A DNA stretch of 64,000 bases from Mangrovibacillus cuniculi. GTDB taxonomy: Bacteria > Bacillota > Bacilli > Bacillales > R1DC41. Below, in pieces: positions 49,853 through 58,114 of this stretch. Location of the stretch: assembly GCF_015482585.1 (NCBI RefSeq), contig NZ_CP049742.1, positions 2,387,001 through 2,451,000 on the forward strand, written 5' to 3'. Positions within the stretch are counted from its first letter, which is position 1. Each line of letters starts with the position of its first letter. A program made the position numbers and the translations under genes. The notes under the pieces are model-generated. The model did no database searches and was not told where the DNA came from. It saw only the letters and a list, made by a program, of their open reading frames with translations.

Positions 49853-50470
49853 ACGGCTCCGGCGAATTGCCATGGGGACCGCTCTCTCTTTCATGCGGCT
49901 TAAGCGCTTTTGTACCCCCTCAGAAGCGACTTCTTCTGCGGCTTCGGCGACTTGCCGTGGGGAACGCACTCCCTTTCCTGTGGCTTAAGCACTTTTGTAC
50001 ACCCTCAGAAGCCACTTCTTTGCGGCTTCGGCGACTTGCCGTGGGGACTGCACTCCCTTTCATGCGGCTTAAGCGCTTTTGTACTTCCTCAGAAGAGACT
50101 TCTTCTGCGGCTTCGACGACTTGCCGTGGGGAACGCACTCCCTTTCCTGTGGCTTAAGCGCTTTTGTACACCCTCAGAAGCGACTTCTTTTGCGGCTCCG
50201 GCGACTTGCCGTGGGGACCGCTCTCCTTTTCCTACGGCTTAAGCGCTTTTGTACTTCCTCAGAAGAGACTTCTTCTGCGGCTTTGGCGACTTGCCGTGGG
50301 GACCGCTCTCCTTTTCCTGCGGCTTAAGCGCTTTTGTACACCCTCAGAAGCGACTTCTTCTGCGGCTTCGGCGACTTGCCGTGGGGACCGCTCTCCCTTT
50401 CCTGCGGCTTAAGCGCTTTTGTGCAGGAGGAGGTGTAACTGACCAATGGACTTAAGCACTTTAGCCGCCA
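49853..50470. repeat. Tandem array B: 85-bp units next to the RAYT gene
   Basis: Units begin at 49895, 49980, 50064, 50149, 50234, 50319 and 50404 (85, 84, then 85-base spacing), preceded by a half unit at 49853. Each has a 43-b half (CGGCTTAAGCGCTTTTGTAC, then ACCCTCAGAAGCGACTTCTT) and a 42-b half (CGGCTTCGGCGACTTGCCGT, then GGGGACCGCTCTCC). The second half holds a CGGC-GACTT-GCCG hairpin. The array ends in CTTAAGCACTTTAGCCGCC, an inverted copy of the core as in array A. Core and period are the same as array A, while the spacers differ. Confidence 0.95.
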
Positions 50471-50527
50471 TTTCTCTAAATCCTTCCCCATCTAGAGCCC
50501 TAGACCGCCAACTTGGAACGCATAAAC

Positions 50528-50556
50528 AAAAAACCCCACTCTACCAGGAGCAGGGC
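50528..50556 (-). terminator. Terminator of fabZ
   Basis: On the minus strand GCCCTGCTC-CTGG-TAGAGTGGGGT is followed by TTTTTTG. The stem includes G-T pairs. Confidence 0.7.
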
Positions 50557-50570
50557 TGTCACTCTCTTAC

Positions 50571-51002
50571 TTATTCACCCAAAGCAAACATTAGGTCTGT
50601 TTCACAGACTACTTCGCCGTCTACTGTTGCGATGGCGTGGCCTTTGCCGATTGGGCCTCTTACTCTAGTCATGGTTACTTCTAGGCGGAGTTGGTCCCCT
50701 GGCTTTACTTGCTTTTTGAATCGGCAGTTGTCGATACCAGTGAAGAATGCCAGTCGGCCGCGGTTTTCTTCTTTTTTTAGCATAGCTACTGCCCCTACTT
50801 GTGCTAGAGCTTCAACGATTAGGACTCCTGGCATGACTGGGTAGTCTGGGAAGTGGCCGTTGAAGAATTCTTCGTTAGCTGTGACGTTTTTGATGCCTAC
50901 TGCTTTTTCTCCTTCTGTTACTTCTAGGATTTTATCGATAAGTAGGAATGGATAGCGATGTGGGATGATTTCTTTAATTTCTGTTATGTTTAAGGTTGTC
51001 AT
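50571..51002 (-). CDS. fabZ: 3-hydroxyacyl-ACP dehydratase
   Basis: The predicted protein has 143 residues, full length. Hot-dog fold with the catalytic His50 in [14 protein letters not shown] and Glu64 in [10 protein letters not shown]. It dehydrates beta-hydroxyacyl-ACP in fatty-acid elongation. The place beside flhP corresponds to ywpB in Bacillus subtilis. The downstream side is occupied by array B, so its terminator is followed directly by the repeat array. Confidence 0.95.
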   Translation of the reverse strand: MTTLNITEIKEIIPHRYPFLLIDKILEVTEGEKAVGIKNVTANEEFFNGHFPDYPVMPGVLIVEALAQVGAVAMLKKEENRGRLAFFTGIDNCRFKKQVKPGDQLRLEVTMTRVRGPIGKGHAIATVDGEVVCETDLMFALGE

Positions 51003-51118
51003 TGTGTTGCCTCCTCTGTTAGTGCTTCAGCTTTATTGTACCGAACCTGGAGTGGTTTGGCCACTTTGTTTGTTAGTTTCGCTACCGTCAATCACAATTC
51101 CTTCCTTAAATTAGAAAA

Positions 51119-51142
51119 AACCGGTGATTTCTCACCGGTTTA
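51119..51142 (-). terminator. Terminator after the EpuA-like gene
   Basis: AACCGGTGA-TTT-CTCACCGGTT forms a near-perfect stem with A/T runs on both sides (minus strand: TTTTTTCTAATT). The stop of the minus-strand gene overlaps the edge of the stem. Confidence 0.85.
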
Positions 51143-51529
51143 TTTTTCTTTTACTACTAAATCAATGATGTGCTGCCATGTTTCTTTGCTTAGGGCATCG
51201 CTTGGGGACCCATCACCAATGACTCCGTAGCCTATTAGGACTCCTGAAACGATGCTAATTAGTAGTAATAGCAAGAAAAGAAGGACGCGAAGCCAAATTG
51301 GAAATAGGCGTACACGTATTTTTCTTTCTTTGCGCTTCTCTTCTCTTGTTTTTTCCTCTGGAATAGGTTTCTTTTCCAAAAGAGAAGTTTGCTCGTCGTT
51401 CCACGTGATTCCTGGTTCAGTGTTTGACGAAGAGCCCTTAGATTCCTCGTTTTTTAAAGACGGGGGATCTAACGGCTTTGGTGTTTGGTCTTGAGATGTC
51501 GTTTGAGGCTTTTGTTCTCTTTCCGTCAT
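51140..51529 (-). CDS. EpuA-like membrane protein (annotated in the family as RNA polymerase subunit beta)
   Basis: The predicted protein has 129 residues. A long hydrophilic, Pro/Glu/Lys-rich N-terminus (1-70) is followed by a basic stretch REEKRKERKIRVRLFPIWLR, one membrane helix (about 82-104), and the short outer segment GYGVIGDGSPSDALSKETWQ. That C-terminal pattern is the EpuA family (Pfam DUF11772-type). Despite the inherited name, nothing in it resembles RNA polymerase. Its role is unclear, and it was first described in pneumococcal transformation loci. It is co-directional with flhP and flhO. Confidence 0.8.
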   Translation of the reverse strand: MTEREQKPQTTSQDQTPKPLDPPSLKNEESKGSSSNTEPGITWNDEQTSLLEKKPIPEEKTREEKRKERKIRVRLFPIWLRVLLFLLLLLISIVSGVLIGYGVIGDGSPSDALSKETWQHIIDLVVKEK

Positions 51530-51544
51530 CTTTCTAGCTCCTTA

Positions 51545-52387
51545 TTATCGGAGTCCGTTGACTAATCCTTGCATTTGATCAGCCATGGAGATAGCACGTG
51601 ATTGGAATTGGTATGCACGCTGAACATTGATAAGTTCGGTCATTTCCGCTCCCATATCTACGTTGGATTGCTCCAGGACTCCTTGTTGTAACGCAACTTG
51701 ACCGCGGTCTTCGCCAGCTAAGTTCGTATAAATTTGGTTTTCTGCAATGCCCAAGTTCGCTAGGTCAGCAGGAAGGCCTAATAGGTTTCCACCTTTTGAT
51801 TCCAGGAACTGTGGCTTTTGCACAGAGATAACACCTAAGTTGGCAACGTAGTCTGCTTGTCCTTCACGCGTTACTCGGAATTCTCCGTTTGGTGTAATCG
51901 TGAATTCTTGGATGTTTCCGTCTATTGTAATGATCTTATCGTTTTCGTCAACTACTGGGTGTCCTTCGCTGTTTACAAGAATTACTTGATCGTCGTTGAT
52001 CGGAGAGACATATAGTGCACCATCACGTGTAAAACGGACTGCAGTATCCCCATTTTCCTCCACCAGTACTTTTAAAAACTGGTTTCGCTCCGTAAATGCA
52101 ACGTCTAGACTTCGGTCAGTAGTCTTAATTGCGCCTTGTGACAAAACGTGTTGAGATTGACCAATTTTTGCTCCTACCCCTTGGCGAAGCTGTGGCGGAG
52201 TTAGTCGGCCAATTTCTTGCCTTTCGTCCGGCTGGTTATTGAATTGTTGATAAAGAAGGTCCGAAAAAGTACTTTCTTTCCGCTTGTAGCCGTTTGTTTG
52301 GACGTTCGCTAGGTTATGGCTAATGGAGTCCATTTGTAATTGAAGCTGTGCGAGTGTATTCGTTGCAGTAATCATCGTACGGTTCAT
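51545..52387 (-). CDS. flhP: Flagellar rod/hook-basal body protein FlhP
   Basis: The predicted protein has 280 residues. The FlgG/FlgF-family N-terminus MNRTMITATNTLAQLQLQMD, then ISHNLANVQTNGYKR with the ANVQTxGYK signature, and the conserved C-terminus MTELINVQRAYQFQSRAI are all present. It is exported by the flagellar type III system and forms part of the distal rod. flhO and flhP follow mbl in Bacillus subtilis in the same order. The gap to flhO is 15 bases, so the two form an operon. Confidence 0.93.
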   Translation of the reverse strand: MNRTMITATNTLAQLQLQMDSISHNLANVQTNGYKRKESTFSDLLYQQFNNQPDERQEIGRLTPPQLRQGVGAKIGQSQHVLSQGAIKTTDRSLDVAFTERNQFLKVLVEENGDTAVRFTRDGALYVSPINDDQVILVNSEGHPVVDENDKIITIDGNIQEFTITPNGEFRVTREGQADYVANLGVISVQKPQFLESKGGNLLGLPADLANLGIAENQIYTNLAGEDRGQVALQQGVLEQSNVDMGAEMTELINVQRAYQFQSRAISMADQMQGLVNGLR

Positions 52388-52402
52388 TTACTGTTATCCC
52401 CC

Positions 52403-53254
52403 TTACCCTATTCTACCGATTTCCGTCACGGCTTTTTCTAAGCTACGGTCATATGCTTGCAATACTTTTTGGTTCGCTTCGAATGTACGGTACGCCGTCA
52501 TCATGTCTGTCATGGTTCTTGTAACGTCCACATTGGAGCGTTCAATATACCCTTGACGTAAATCAAATCGGACATCTTGGTTCGCATAAGCAGATGGAAG
52601 TACCGGGTTCTCTTGCCCATTTTCCAAGCGATAATGTCCGTTTCCTTCTTTCACCATTGCTTGTGGCTGTGCCGAAAATGCTATGCCAAGTTGCGCAATT
52701 TCTTCGTTATTTTCTAAAATAACACCGTCTTGACGGACCGTGAATTGGTCACTTTGCAACTGGATTGGTTGACCTTCTGTGCTCAGGACGTAACTCCCGT
52801 CTGGCATCGTAAGGAATCCTGCGCCATCCAAAGTAAAGTTTCCATTTCGCGTATAACGAATGTCTCCTTGTGCGTTTTGGATGGTAAAGAAGGTTACACC
52901 TTGAAGTCCCGACTCCTCATCAACAGGTATATCTATATCCGCTAAAGCAATATCAGTCGTCAAGTCCGTTTGTCGGAGAGCCCCTTGCATGAACTGTGGC
53001 AATCCTTCTTGCATGTAAACGCCTGTATTTAGCGAACCAATTGATGGCGAAATGGGTAAACGAAGGCCATTCTCTGTAGGAATGGAACCCCCTTCTTCCA
53101 TACGCTGCAATAGCATTTCTGGAAAAGCACGAAGCGACGCTTGATCAGCTTTAAAGCCTGGCGTATTCGCGTTTGCCATGTTATTTGTTAGCATCTCGGT
53201 TCTTCGTTGTTGTGTAAGCATTCCTGAAGCAGCAGTGTAAAAACCTCTTAACAT
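52403..53254 (-). CDS. flhO: Flagellar rod/hook-basal body protein FlhO
   Basis: The predicted protein has 283 residues. N-terminus MLRGFYTAASGMLTQQRRTE, then MLTNNMANANTPGFKA (signature at about 21-36). The C-terminus ends MTDMMTAYRTFEANQKVLQ as in FlgF/FlgG rod proteins. It pairs with FlhP in the flagellar rod. GGAGGTG precedes the ATG. The upstream gap to mbl is 93 bases, so it may be read from the mbl promoter. Confidence 0.93.
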   Translation of the reverse strand: MLRGFYTAASGMLTQQRRTEMLTNNMANANTPGFKADQASLRAFPEMLLQRMEEGGSIPTENGLRLPISPSIGSLNTGVYMQEGLPQFMQGALRQTDLTTDIALADIDIPVDEESGLQGVTFFTIQNAQGDIRYTRNGNFTLDGAGFLTMPDGSYVLSTEGQPIQLQSDQFTVRQDGVILENNEEIAQLGIAFSAQPQAMVKEGNGHYRLENGQENPVLPSAYANQDVRFDLRQGYIERSNVDVTRTMTDMMTAYRTFEANQKVLQAYDRSLEKAVTEIGRIG

Positions 53255-53347
53255 GTCGGCACCTCCATGTATCCGTTCAAGTTCTTCTCTCCATTATATC
53301 GGACAAGTCGACAAAATGATAAGTGGTTTTCGTCTATTTTTGTCAAA

Positions 53348-54349
53348 TTATACGATGGAACGACGTTTAATTTTATCCATGTTTTCAAGCATAATACCTG
53401 TACCAATTGCCACGCAGTCTAATGGATTTTCTGCCACTAGTACCGGTACTTTTAGTTCTTCTGCTAGTAGCATATCAATGCCGTGTAGAAGCGCTCCACC
53501 ACCTGTTAGGATTACACCACGATCAATAATGTCTGCAGATAGTTCTGGTGGTGTTTTCTCTAGTACGTTTTTCGCCGCTTGAACAATAACAGACACGGAC
53601 TCACGAAGTGCTAATTCGATTTCCTCCGAATGTACAGTAATCGTTCTAGGCAAACCAGACACCATATCGCGTCCACGAATTTCAAGCGATTCGCTACGGC
53701 TACCCGGGAATACGGTTGCAATTTTGATTTTAATGTCTTCCGCTGTTCTTTCTCCGATTAACAACTTGTACTCTTTTTTGATGTATTGAAGGATTTCGTT
53801 ATCAAAACGGTCACCCGCCATTTTAATAGAAGCAGATGTTACGATATCGCCCATAGATAATACAGCAACGTCCGTTGTTCCTCCACCAATGTCTACTACC
53901 ATGTTTCCACTTGGCATAAAGATGTCCATTCCAGCTCCGATTGCTGCTACTTTTGGCTCTTCCGCAAGTTCTACTTGCTTCCCACCACTTTTTTCTGCCG
54001 CTTCACGGATTGCTTTCTTTTCCACACTTGTGATGTTAGTTGGACAGCAAATTAGAATACGAGGCTTCGATAGGAACCCTTTTACATTCAGCTTATTAAT
54101 GAAGTATTTCAGCATGGATTCGGTTACATCAAAGTCTGCGATTACGCCATCTTTTAGCGGACGGATCGCAATAATGTTTCCTGGAGTACGTCCAACCATG
54201 CGACGTGCGTCCTCTCCTACTGCCAATACTCTATTCGTATTTTTATCAATTGCTACAACGGATGGCTCATTCAGAACAATCCCTTTTCCTTTTACGTGAA
54301 TAAGAACGTTTGCTGTACCTAAATCAATTCCGATATCTTTTGCTAACAT
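53348..54349 (-). CDS. mbl: MreB-like actin homologue
   Basis: The predicted protein has 333 residues. The actin-fold phosphate loops are DIGIDLGTANVLIHVKGKG (5-23) and VVDIGGGTTDVAVLSMG (about 156-172), and the adenosine loop is VILTGGGALLHGID (about 287-300). It polymerises under the membrane and guides the elongation machinery for the cylindrical wall. The flanking genes spoIIID and flhO identify it as Mbl rather than MreB or MreBH. AAGGAG precedes the ATG. Confidence 0.96.
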   Translation of the reverse strand: MLAKDIGIDLGTANVLIHVKGKGIVLNEPSVVAIDKNTNRVLAVGEDARRMVGRTPGNIIAIRPLKDGVIADFDVTESMLKYFINKLNVKGFLSKPRILICCPTNITSVEKKAIREAAEKSGGKQVELAEEPKVAAIGAGMDIFMPSGNMVVDIGGGTTDVAVLSMGDIVTSASIKMAGDRFDNEILQYIKKEYKLLIGERTAEDIKIKIATVFPGSRSESLEIRGRDMVSGLPRTITVHSEEIELALRESVSVIVQAAKNVLEKTPPELSADIIDRGVILTGGGALLHGIDMLLAEELKVPVLVAENPLDCVAIGTGIMLENMDKIKRRSIV

Positions 54350-54514
54350 CTTTCTTTTTCTCCTTCCATCATTGGCTTTCTATAGTTGTCAATCGATCTA
54401 TTTTCATATGTTGTTTATCACAGTCTCAACTTCATATTTTACCATAAACTTGTCGATTTACGGAATGTAATGTCGCTTTTTTATCGCAAAATAATTTGCA
54501 TAGGTATATTGGCA

Positions 54515-54555
54515 TAAAAAAGTAGAGGCAACCATGACGGCTACCTCTACTTTTG
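54515..54555. terminator. Bidirectional terminator after spoIIID
   Basis: AAAAGTAGAGG pairs with CCTCTACTTTT around CAACCATGACGGCTA. It separates spoIIID from mbl. Confidence 0.88.
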
Positions 54556-54828
54556 TTAGTTCACTACTTCATTTCCCATTTCATCTTTACGATATTTTTG
54601 CTTCGTTGCTTCTCCACCTCTTAGGTGACGAATAGACTTGTGATAGTCTAGAATATCTTTTACTTCATTAGCTAGATCTGGGTTAATTTCGGGTAATCTC
54701 TCGGTAAGATCTTTATGAACCGTACTCTTGGATACGCCAAATTCTTTCGCAATGACGCGAACGGTCTTTTTTGTCTCCACGATATATTTCCCTATCTTGA
54801 TTGTTCTCTCTTTGATGTAATCGTGCAC
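54556..54828 (-). CDS. spoIIID: Sporulation transcription factor SpoIIID
   Basis: The predicted protein has 90 residues from a GTG with GGGAGGG upstream. It starts HDYIKERTIKIGKYIVETK with the HTH TVRVIAKEFGVSKSTVHKDL at about 23-42, then ERLPEINPDLANEVKDIL and IRHLRGGEATKQKY. The sequence is nearly identical to Bacillus subtilis SpoIIID over the first 80 residues. It acts in the mother cell with sigma-E, repressing and activating many sporulation genes. The stretch upstream should hold a sigma-E promoter, but I could not fix one. Confidence 0.96.
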   Translation of the reverse strand: MHDYIKERTIKIGKYIVETKKTVRVIAKEFGVSKSTVHKDLTERLPEINPDLANEVKDILDYHKSIRHLRGGEATKQKYRKDEMGNEVVN

Positions 54829-55124
54829 ACTACTCGCCCTCCCTAAATTGGATGAGAAAGGTGTGAAATGAGACTCGTTTGCGATAAGAAAAATAGTGGA
54901 TTACGTGTAAATATTGCACACGACAGGAAGTTCCTGCAATTACATTGTCTAATCAAATCTTAAGCTGCATATAGGAGTAGGTGTAGACGACTCTTCACCT
55001 CAGCCACTCTCTGATGTTGTCAGGTTTGTATTAGTTTATTAGCCTAGCATTCGCATTATGACCATTTAGGAAATATTTTTGAAGTTATCGCTAACTATTT
55101 CCCGAGAAATTTGTCGACCGATGA
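54829..55124. other. Intergenic region upstream of spoIIID
   Basis: About 300 bases without an ORF. CATCCAAT near 54855-54862 (minus strand) resembles a sigma-E -10 (CATACAnT), but no good -35 stands at the right distance. CTCTTCACCTCAGCCACTCTCTGATGTTG near 55000 shows no clear hairpin. Nothing else recognised. Confidence 0.35.
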
Positions 55125-56771
55125 CTACTTCATAAATACATCACCATCTTTGTAGACCATTTGCTCTGGATAACGAAGATTTGTTACTTCATCCTGCAGT
55201 TCTTTCGATGGTGCTTTTGTAAATAAGGAAACAACTATGTTGGAAAGGAAACCAGCTGCTGCACCAAACACGCCTGCTCCTGTATCACCAATGCCTGCAA
55301 CCGTGAAGCCTGCTCTAGCAAGGAAAATATACGTTAGTGTTACCAGTAATCCAATAAGAAGACCCGATATGACACCTGGTGTGTTAGATCGCTTCCACCA
55401 AACTCCTAAGATAAGCGCTGGGAAGAAGGTACCCGAAGCAATGGCAAACGCCCATGCAACGATTTGAGTAATTACTCCTGGAGGGTTCAGTGCGACTAAA
55501 CCTGCAATGACAGTTGCCCCAATAATGGTAGCACGTGCTACGAATAAGCGATTTCTTTCTGAAGCATCTGGTTTTAAAACGCGATAATAGATATCATGTG
55601 CAAAAGAAGAAGAAATGGAGATTAGTAGTCCACCCGCAGTAGATAGTGCTGCCGCCATTGCTCCTGCTGCCACTAATCCAATCACAAACATTCCTAAATT
55701 TGCAATCTCTGGAGTTGCCATAACGACGATATCGTTGGAAATGACTAGTTCGGACCACTGTAGGATCCCATCTTCGTTATTGTCTGCAAGCTGCAGCTTT
55801 CCAGTGTCTACCCATGATTTTGTCCATGCTGGTAAGTTTGCTAGTTCGCTTCCTGCAATTTTCGTCATTAGAATAAATCGAGAAAATGCCGCGTAAGCCG
55901 GTGCCGTTAAATAAAGAAGTCCGATGAATAGTAGTGCCCATGCTCCTGACCATCGAGCTGCTTTCATTGTAGAAACTGTATAGAAACGAACGATAACGTG
56001 TGGAAGTCCCGCTGTTCCCGCCATCAGTGTAAACATAAGCGCAAGGAATTGCCATTTCGTTCCGTTGGTGAACGGTGCGAAGTATTCGGATATTCCTAAA
56101 TCTCTGTCTAGCTGACCCATTTTCTCTACGATGGAACCATAAGATAACCATGGAAGTGGATTCGCTGTAATTTGTAAAGACATGAAAACAACTGGAATAA
56201 TGTATGCGATAATTAGCACTAAATATTGTGCGACTTGCGTCCAAGTGATTCCTTTCATACCACCGAATGCTGCGTAGAAAGCAATTAGGACAACGCCTAT
56301 CATTGTTCCGACTTTCGCATCAATTTCGAAAAGACGTCCGATAACTACTCCGGATCCAGATAGTTGACCGATAGAGTACACGAAACTGATTAGGATGGTA
56401 CAGATCGCCGCAATAACTCGAGCCGAGTGGCTGTTATAACGATCACCGATAAACTCTGGAACAGTATAACGGCCGTACTTTCGAAGTTGAGGTGCTAGTA
56501 GGAAAGTTAAAAATAAGTATCCACCCGTCCAACCCATTATGTAGGCAAGGCCGTCGTATCCAAGAAGCATAATGGTACCTGCAAGACCAATGAAGGAAGC
56601 TGCACTCATCCAATCTGCTCCAATTGCCATTCCGTTAAATACTGGTGGAACACCTCGACCAGCTACGTAAAAGTCCGATGTTTGTGTTGCTTTATTGTAG
56701 ACTGCGATTCCTATATATAAAGCAAAAGTAGCTAAGATAATGATCATGGAAACTAGAAATTGAGCGTCCAT
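55125..56771 (-). CDS. Sodium:solute symporter (VC_2705/ActP-like)
   Basis: The predicted protein has 548 residues with about 13 hydrophobic helices, an SSSF-family Na+/organic-acid transporter. Recognisable patterns are FYVAGRGVPPVFNGMAIGAD (about 31-50), AAFGGMKGITWTQVAQYLVL (about 166-185) and GAMAAALSTAGGLLISISSS (about 380-399). An inserted loop between helices 8 and 9 carries an Asp/Glu-rich element (DNNEDGILQWSEL) like an EF-hand. It is paired with a DUF4212 small subunit 32 bases upstream. The substrate is probably acetate or another short-chain acid. A cre-like site in the leader suggests carbon catabolite control. Confidence 0.9.
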   Translation of the reverse strand: MDAQFLVSMIIILATFALYIGIAVYNKATQTSDFYVAGRGVPPVFNGMAIGADWMSAASFIGLAGTIMLLGYDGLAYIMGWTGGYLFLTFLLAPQLRKYGRYTVPEFIGDRYNSHSARVIAAICTILISFVYSIGQLSGSGVVIGRLFEIDAKVGTMIGVVLIAFYAAFGGMKGITWTQVAQYLVLIIAYIIPVVFMSLQITANPLPWLSYGSIVEKMGQLDRDLGISEYFAPFTNGTKWQFLALMFTLMAGTAGLPHVIVRFYTVSTMKAARWSGAWALLFIGLLYLTAPAYAAFSRFILMTKIAGSELANLPAWTKSWVDTGKLQLADNNEDGILQWSELVISNDIVVMATPEIANLGMFVIGLVAAGAMAAALSTAGGLLISISSSFAHDIYYRVLKPDASERNRLFVARATIIGATVIAGLVALNPPGVITQIVAWAFAIASGTFFPALILGVWWKRSNTPGVISGLLIGLLVTLTYIFLARAGFTVAGIGDTGAGVFGAAAGFLSNIVVSLFTKAPSKELQDEVTNLRYPEQMVYKDGDVFMK

Positions 56772-56803
56772 CGTTTCTCCCCCTTCTTTGTTCTCTCTTT
56801 TGT

Positions 56804-57106
56804 TTAGTGGTCCATTGCTTTTCCTTCGCTCAGCATGACGTTACGTGTTTCGTCGATTCCGTATTTCTGATCGATTTTATCACTGACTTTCGCATTAACA
56901 AATAGTAGAATGATAAAAATTAAGATGGCACCTTGCGCACCCATAAAATAGTGGAACGGAAATCCGTTGATTGTAATGGCGGATAGCGGTTCTGCAAAAA
57001 AGACGACTCCAAAGCTTGCTAGAAATCCGATGAGGAAGTAGATGGCCATGTAACGATTTTTTTCTTTTACATATGCTTCTGCTTTTGCACGATCTATTTT
57101 CTTCAC
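56804..57106 (-). CDS. DUF4212 symporter small subunit
   Basis: The predicted protein has 100 residues from a GTG with AAGGAGG upstream. Two membrane helices lie at about 20-40 and 58-77. The pattern AEAYVKEKNRYMAIYFLIGF, then NGFPFHYFMGAQGAIL, is characteristic of DUF4212, which always sits next to VC_2705-type symporters. It probably forms a complex with the 548-residue transporter encoded downstream. Confidence 0.9.
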   Translation of the reverse strand: MKKIDRAKAEAYVKEKNRYMAIYFLIGFLASFGVVFFAEPLSAITINGFPFHYFMGAQGAILIFIILLFVNAKVSDKIDQKYGIDETRNVMLSEGKAMDH

Positions 57107-57127
57107 TATTTTTCCTCCTTATAGTCG

Positions 57128-57310
57128 TTATTGTAGGGCAAAGATAAATTTAATCGTGTCCAGGAATGGCATGGGAACTATGGCGACTTGGACGACGAAG
57201 TAAAAAACGATTGCTGCCACTGGCATGGCCAGCCAAAGTGGTTGTTTACGACGAACGAATAAGACGACTGCTGCGGTAGCTAATGAAAGCAGGATGATTA
57301 GCTCTACCAA
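57128..57310 (-). CDS. Small two-helix membrane protein
   Basis: The predicted protein has 60 residues from a TTG with AAAGGAGGTG upstream. Two hydrophobic helices (about 2-17 and 25-46) are separated by VRRKQPLW. I do not recognise a family. It is the first gene of the symporter transcript, 21 bases ahead of the DUF4212 gene, so it may be a further accessory subunit. The putative cre site lies in its leader. Confidence 0.7.
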   Translation of the reverse strand: MVELIILLSLATAAVVLFVRRKQPLWLAMPVAAIVFYFVVQVAIVPMPFLDTIKFIFALQ

Positions 57311-57332
57311 GGGTTTAGGGCACCTCCTTTTG

Positions 57333-57346
57333 TGTAAGCGTTGTCA
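57333..57346 (-). promoter_or_regulatory. cre-like site for CcpA
   Basis: TGTAAGCGTTGTCA differs at one position from the consensus TGWAARCGYTWNCW. It lies in the transcribed leader between the promoter and the first gene, a position known for CcpA roadblock repression. A second related palindrome, GACAAGCGTTGTC, lies at 57464-57476, just upstream of the -35. Confidence 0.65.
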
Positions 57347-57422
57347 TTTTGTCATGAAAAGTAGTACCTCTCGACGCTAGACTACAAATCTAAAAATTGT
57401 GACAATTTTGTGTCTCTCTATC

Positions 57423-57451
57423 ATTCTAGTGGTATGACCAGTTATTGACAA
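57423..57451 (-). promoter_or_regulatory. Promoter of the symporter operon
   Basis: On the minus strand -35 TTGTCA (57446-57451), 17-base spacer, -10 TAGAAT (57423-57428). Transcription would start near 57416, about 105 bases before the first start codon. Confidence 0.7.
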
Positions 57452-57554
57452 GCTATAATTTTAGACAAGCGTTGTCGAAAATTTAGGAGATGGTTGGGAA
57501 TTGGTTGGCGTTGTGGGGAGGGTGGGACTTTAGATATATTTTTTTATGCCTTCC

Positions 57555-58088
57555 GGTATACCTGATGCTGGTTTTGGACTTTTGGTATACCGCGGGACTC
57601 TTCTCTGGTATACCTGGCACTGGGTTTTGGGCTTTTGCTATACCGCGGGACTCTCCTCTGGTATACCTGACACTGGGTTTTGGACTTTTGCTATACCGCT
57701 GGACGCTCCTCTGGTATACCTGACACTGGGTTTTGGACTTCTGCTATACAGCGGGACGCTCCTCTGGTATACCTGGAACTGGGTTTTGGACTTTTGGTAT
57801 ACCGCGGGACTCTCCTCTGGTATACCTGACACTGGGTTTTGGGCTTATGCTATACCGCAGGACTCTCCTCTGGTATACCTGACACTTGGTTTTGGACTTT
57901 TGGTATACCGCGGGACTCTCCTCTGGTATACCTGACACTTGGTTTTGGGCTTTTGCTATACCGCAGGACTCTCCTCTGGTATACCTGACACTTGGTTTTG
58001 GACTTTTGGTATACCGCGGGACTCTCCTCTGGTATACCTGACGTAGGGTTTTTTATTTCTGCTATACCTAATTTTATACCTACTTGTG
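57555..58088. repeat. 53-bp tandem satellite, family C (about 10 units)
   Basis: Units start at 57555, 57607, 57660, 57713, 57766, 57819, 57872, 57925, 57978 and 58031: a 52-base first step, then exactly 53. A unit begins GGTATACCTGACACTGGG, then TTTTGGACTTTTG, a second GTATACC-type element and CGCGGGACTCTCCTCT. Two half-palindromes GGTATACC occur per unit. 53 is not a multiple of three, so frames rotate and open frames here are artefacts. The last unit is eroded where family D begins. Confidence 0.95.
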
Positions 58089-58114
58089 GTATGTGGTCTG
58101 AGAGACGCTCTTGT

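Noticed and set aside
49867-50455. Similar overlapping frames in array B
   Set aside because: Same reasoning as array A; no initiation signals, and the frame order follows the 85-base period.
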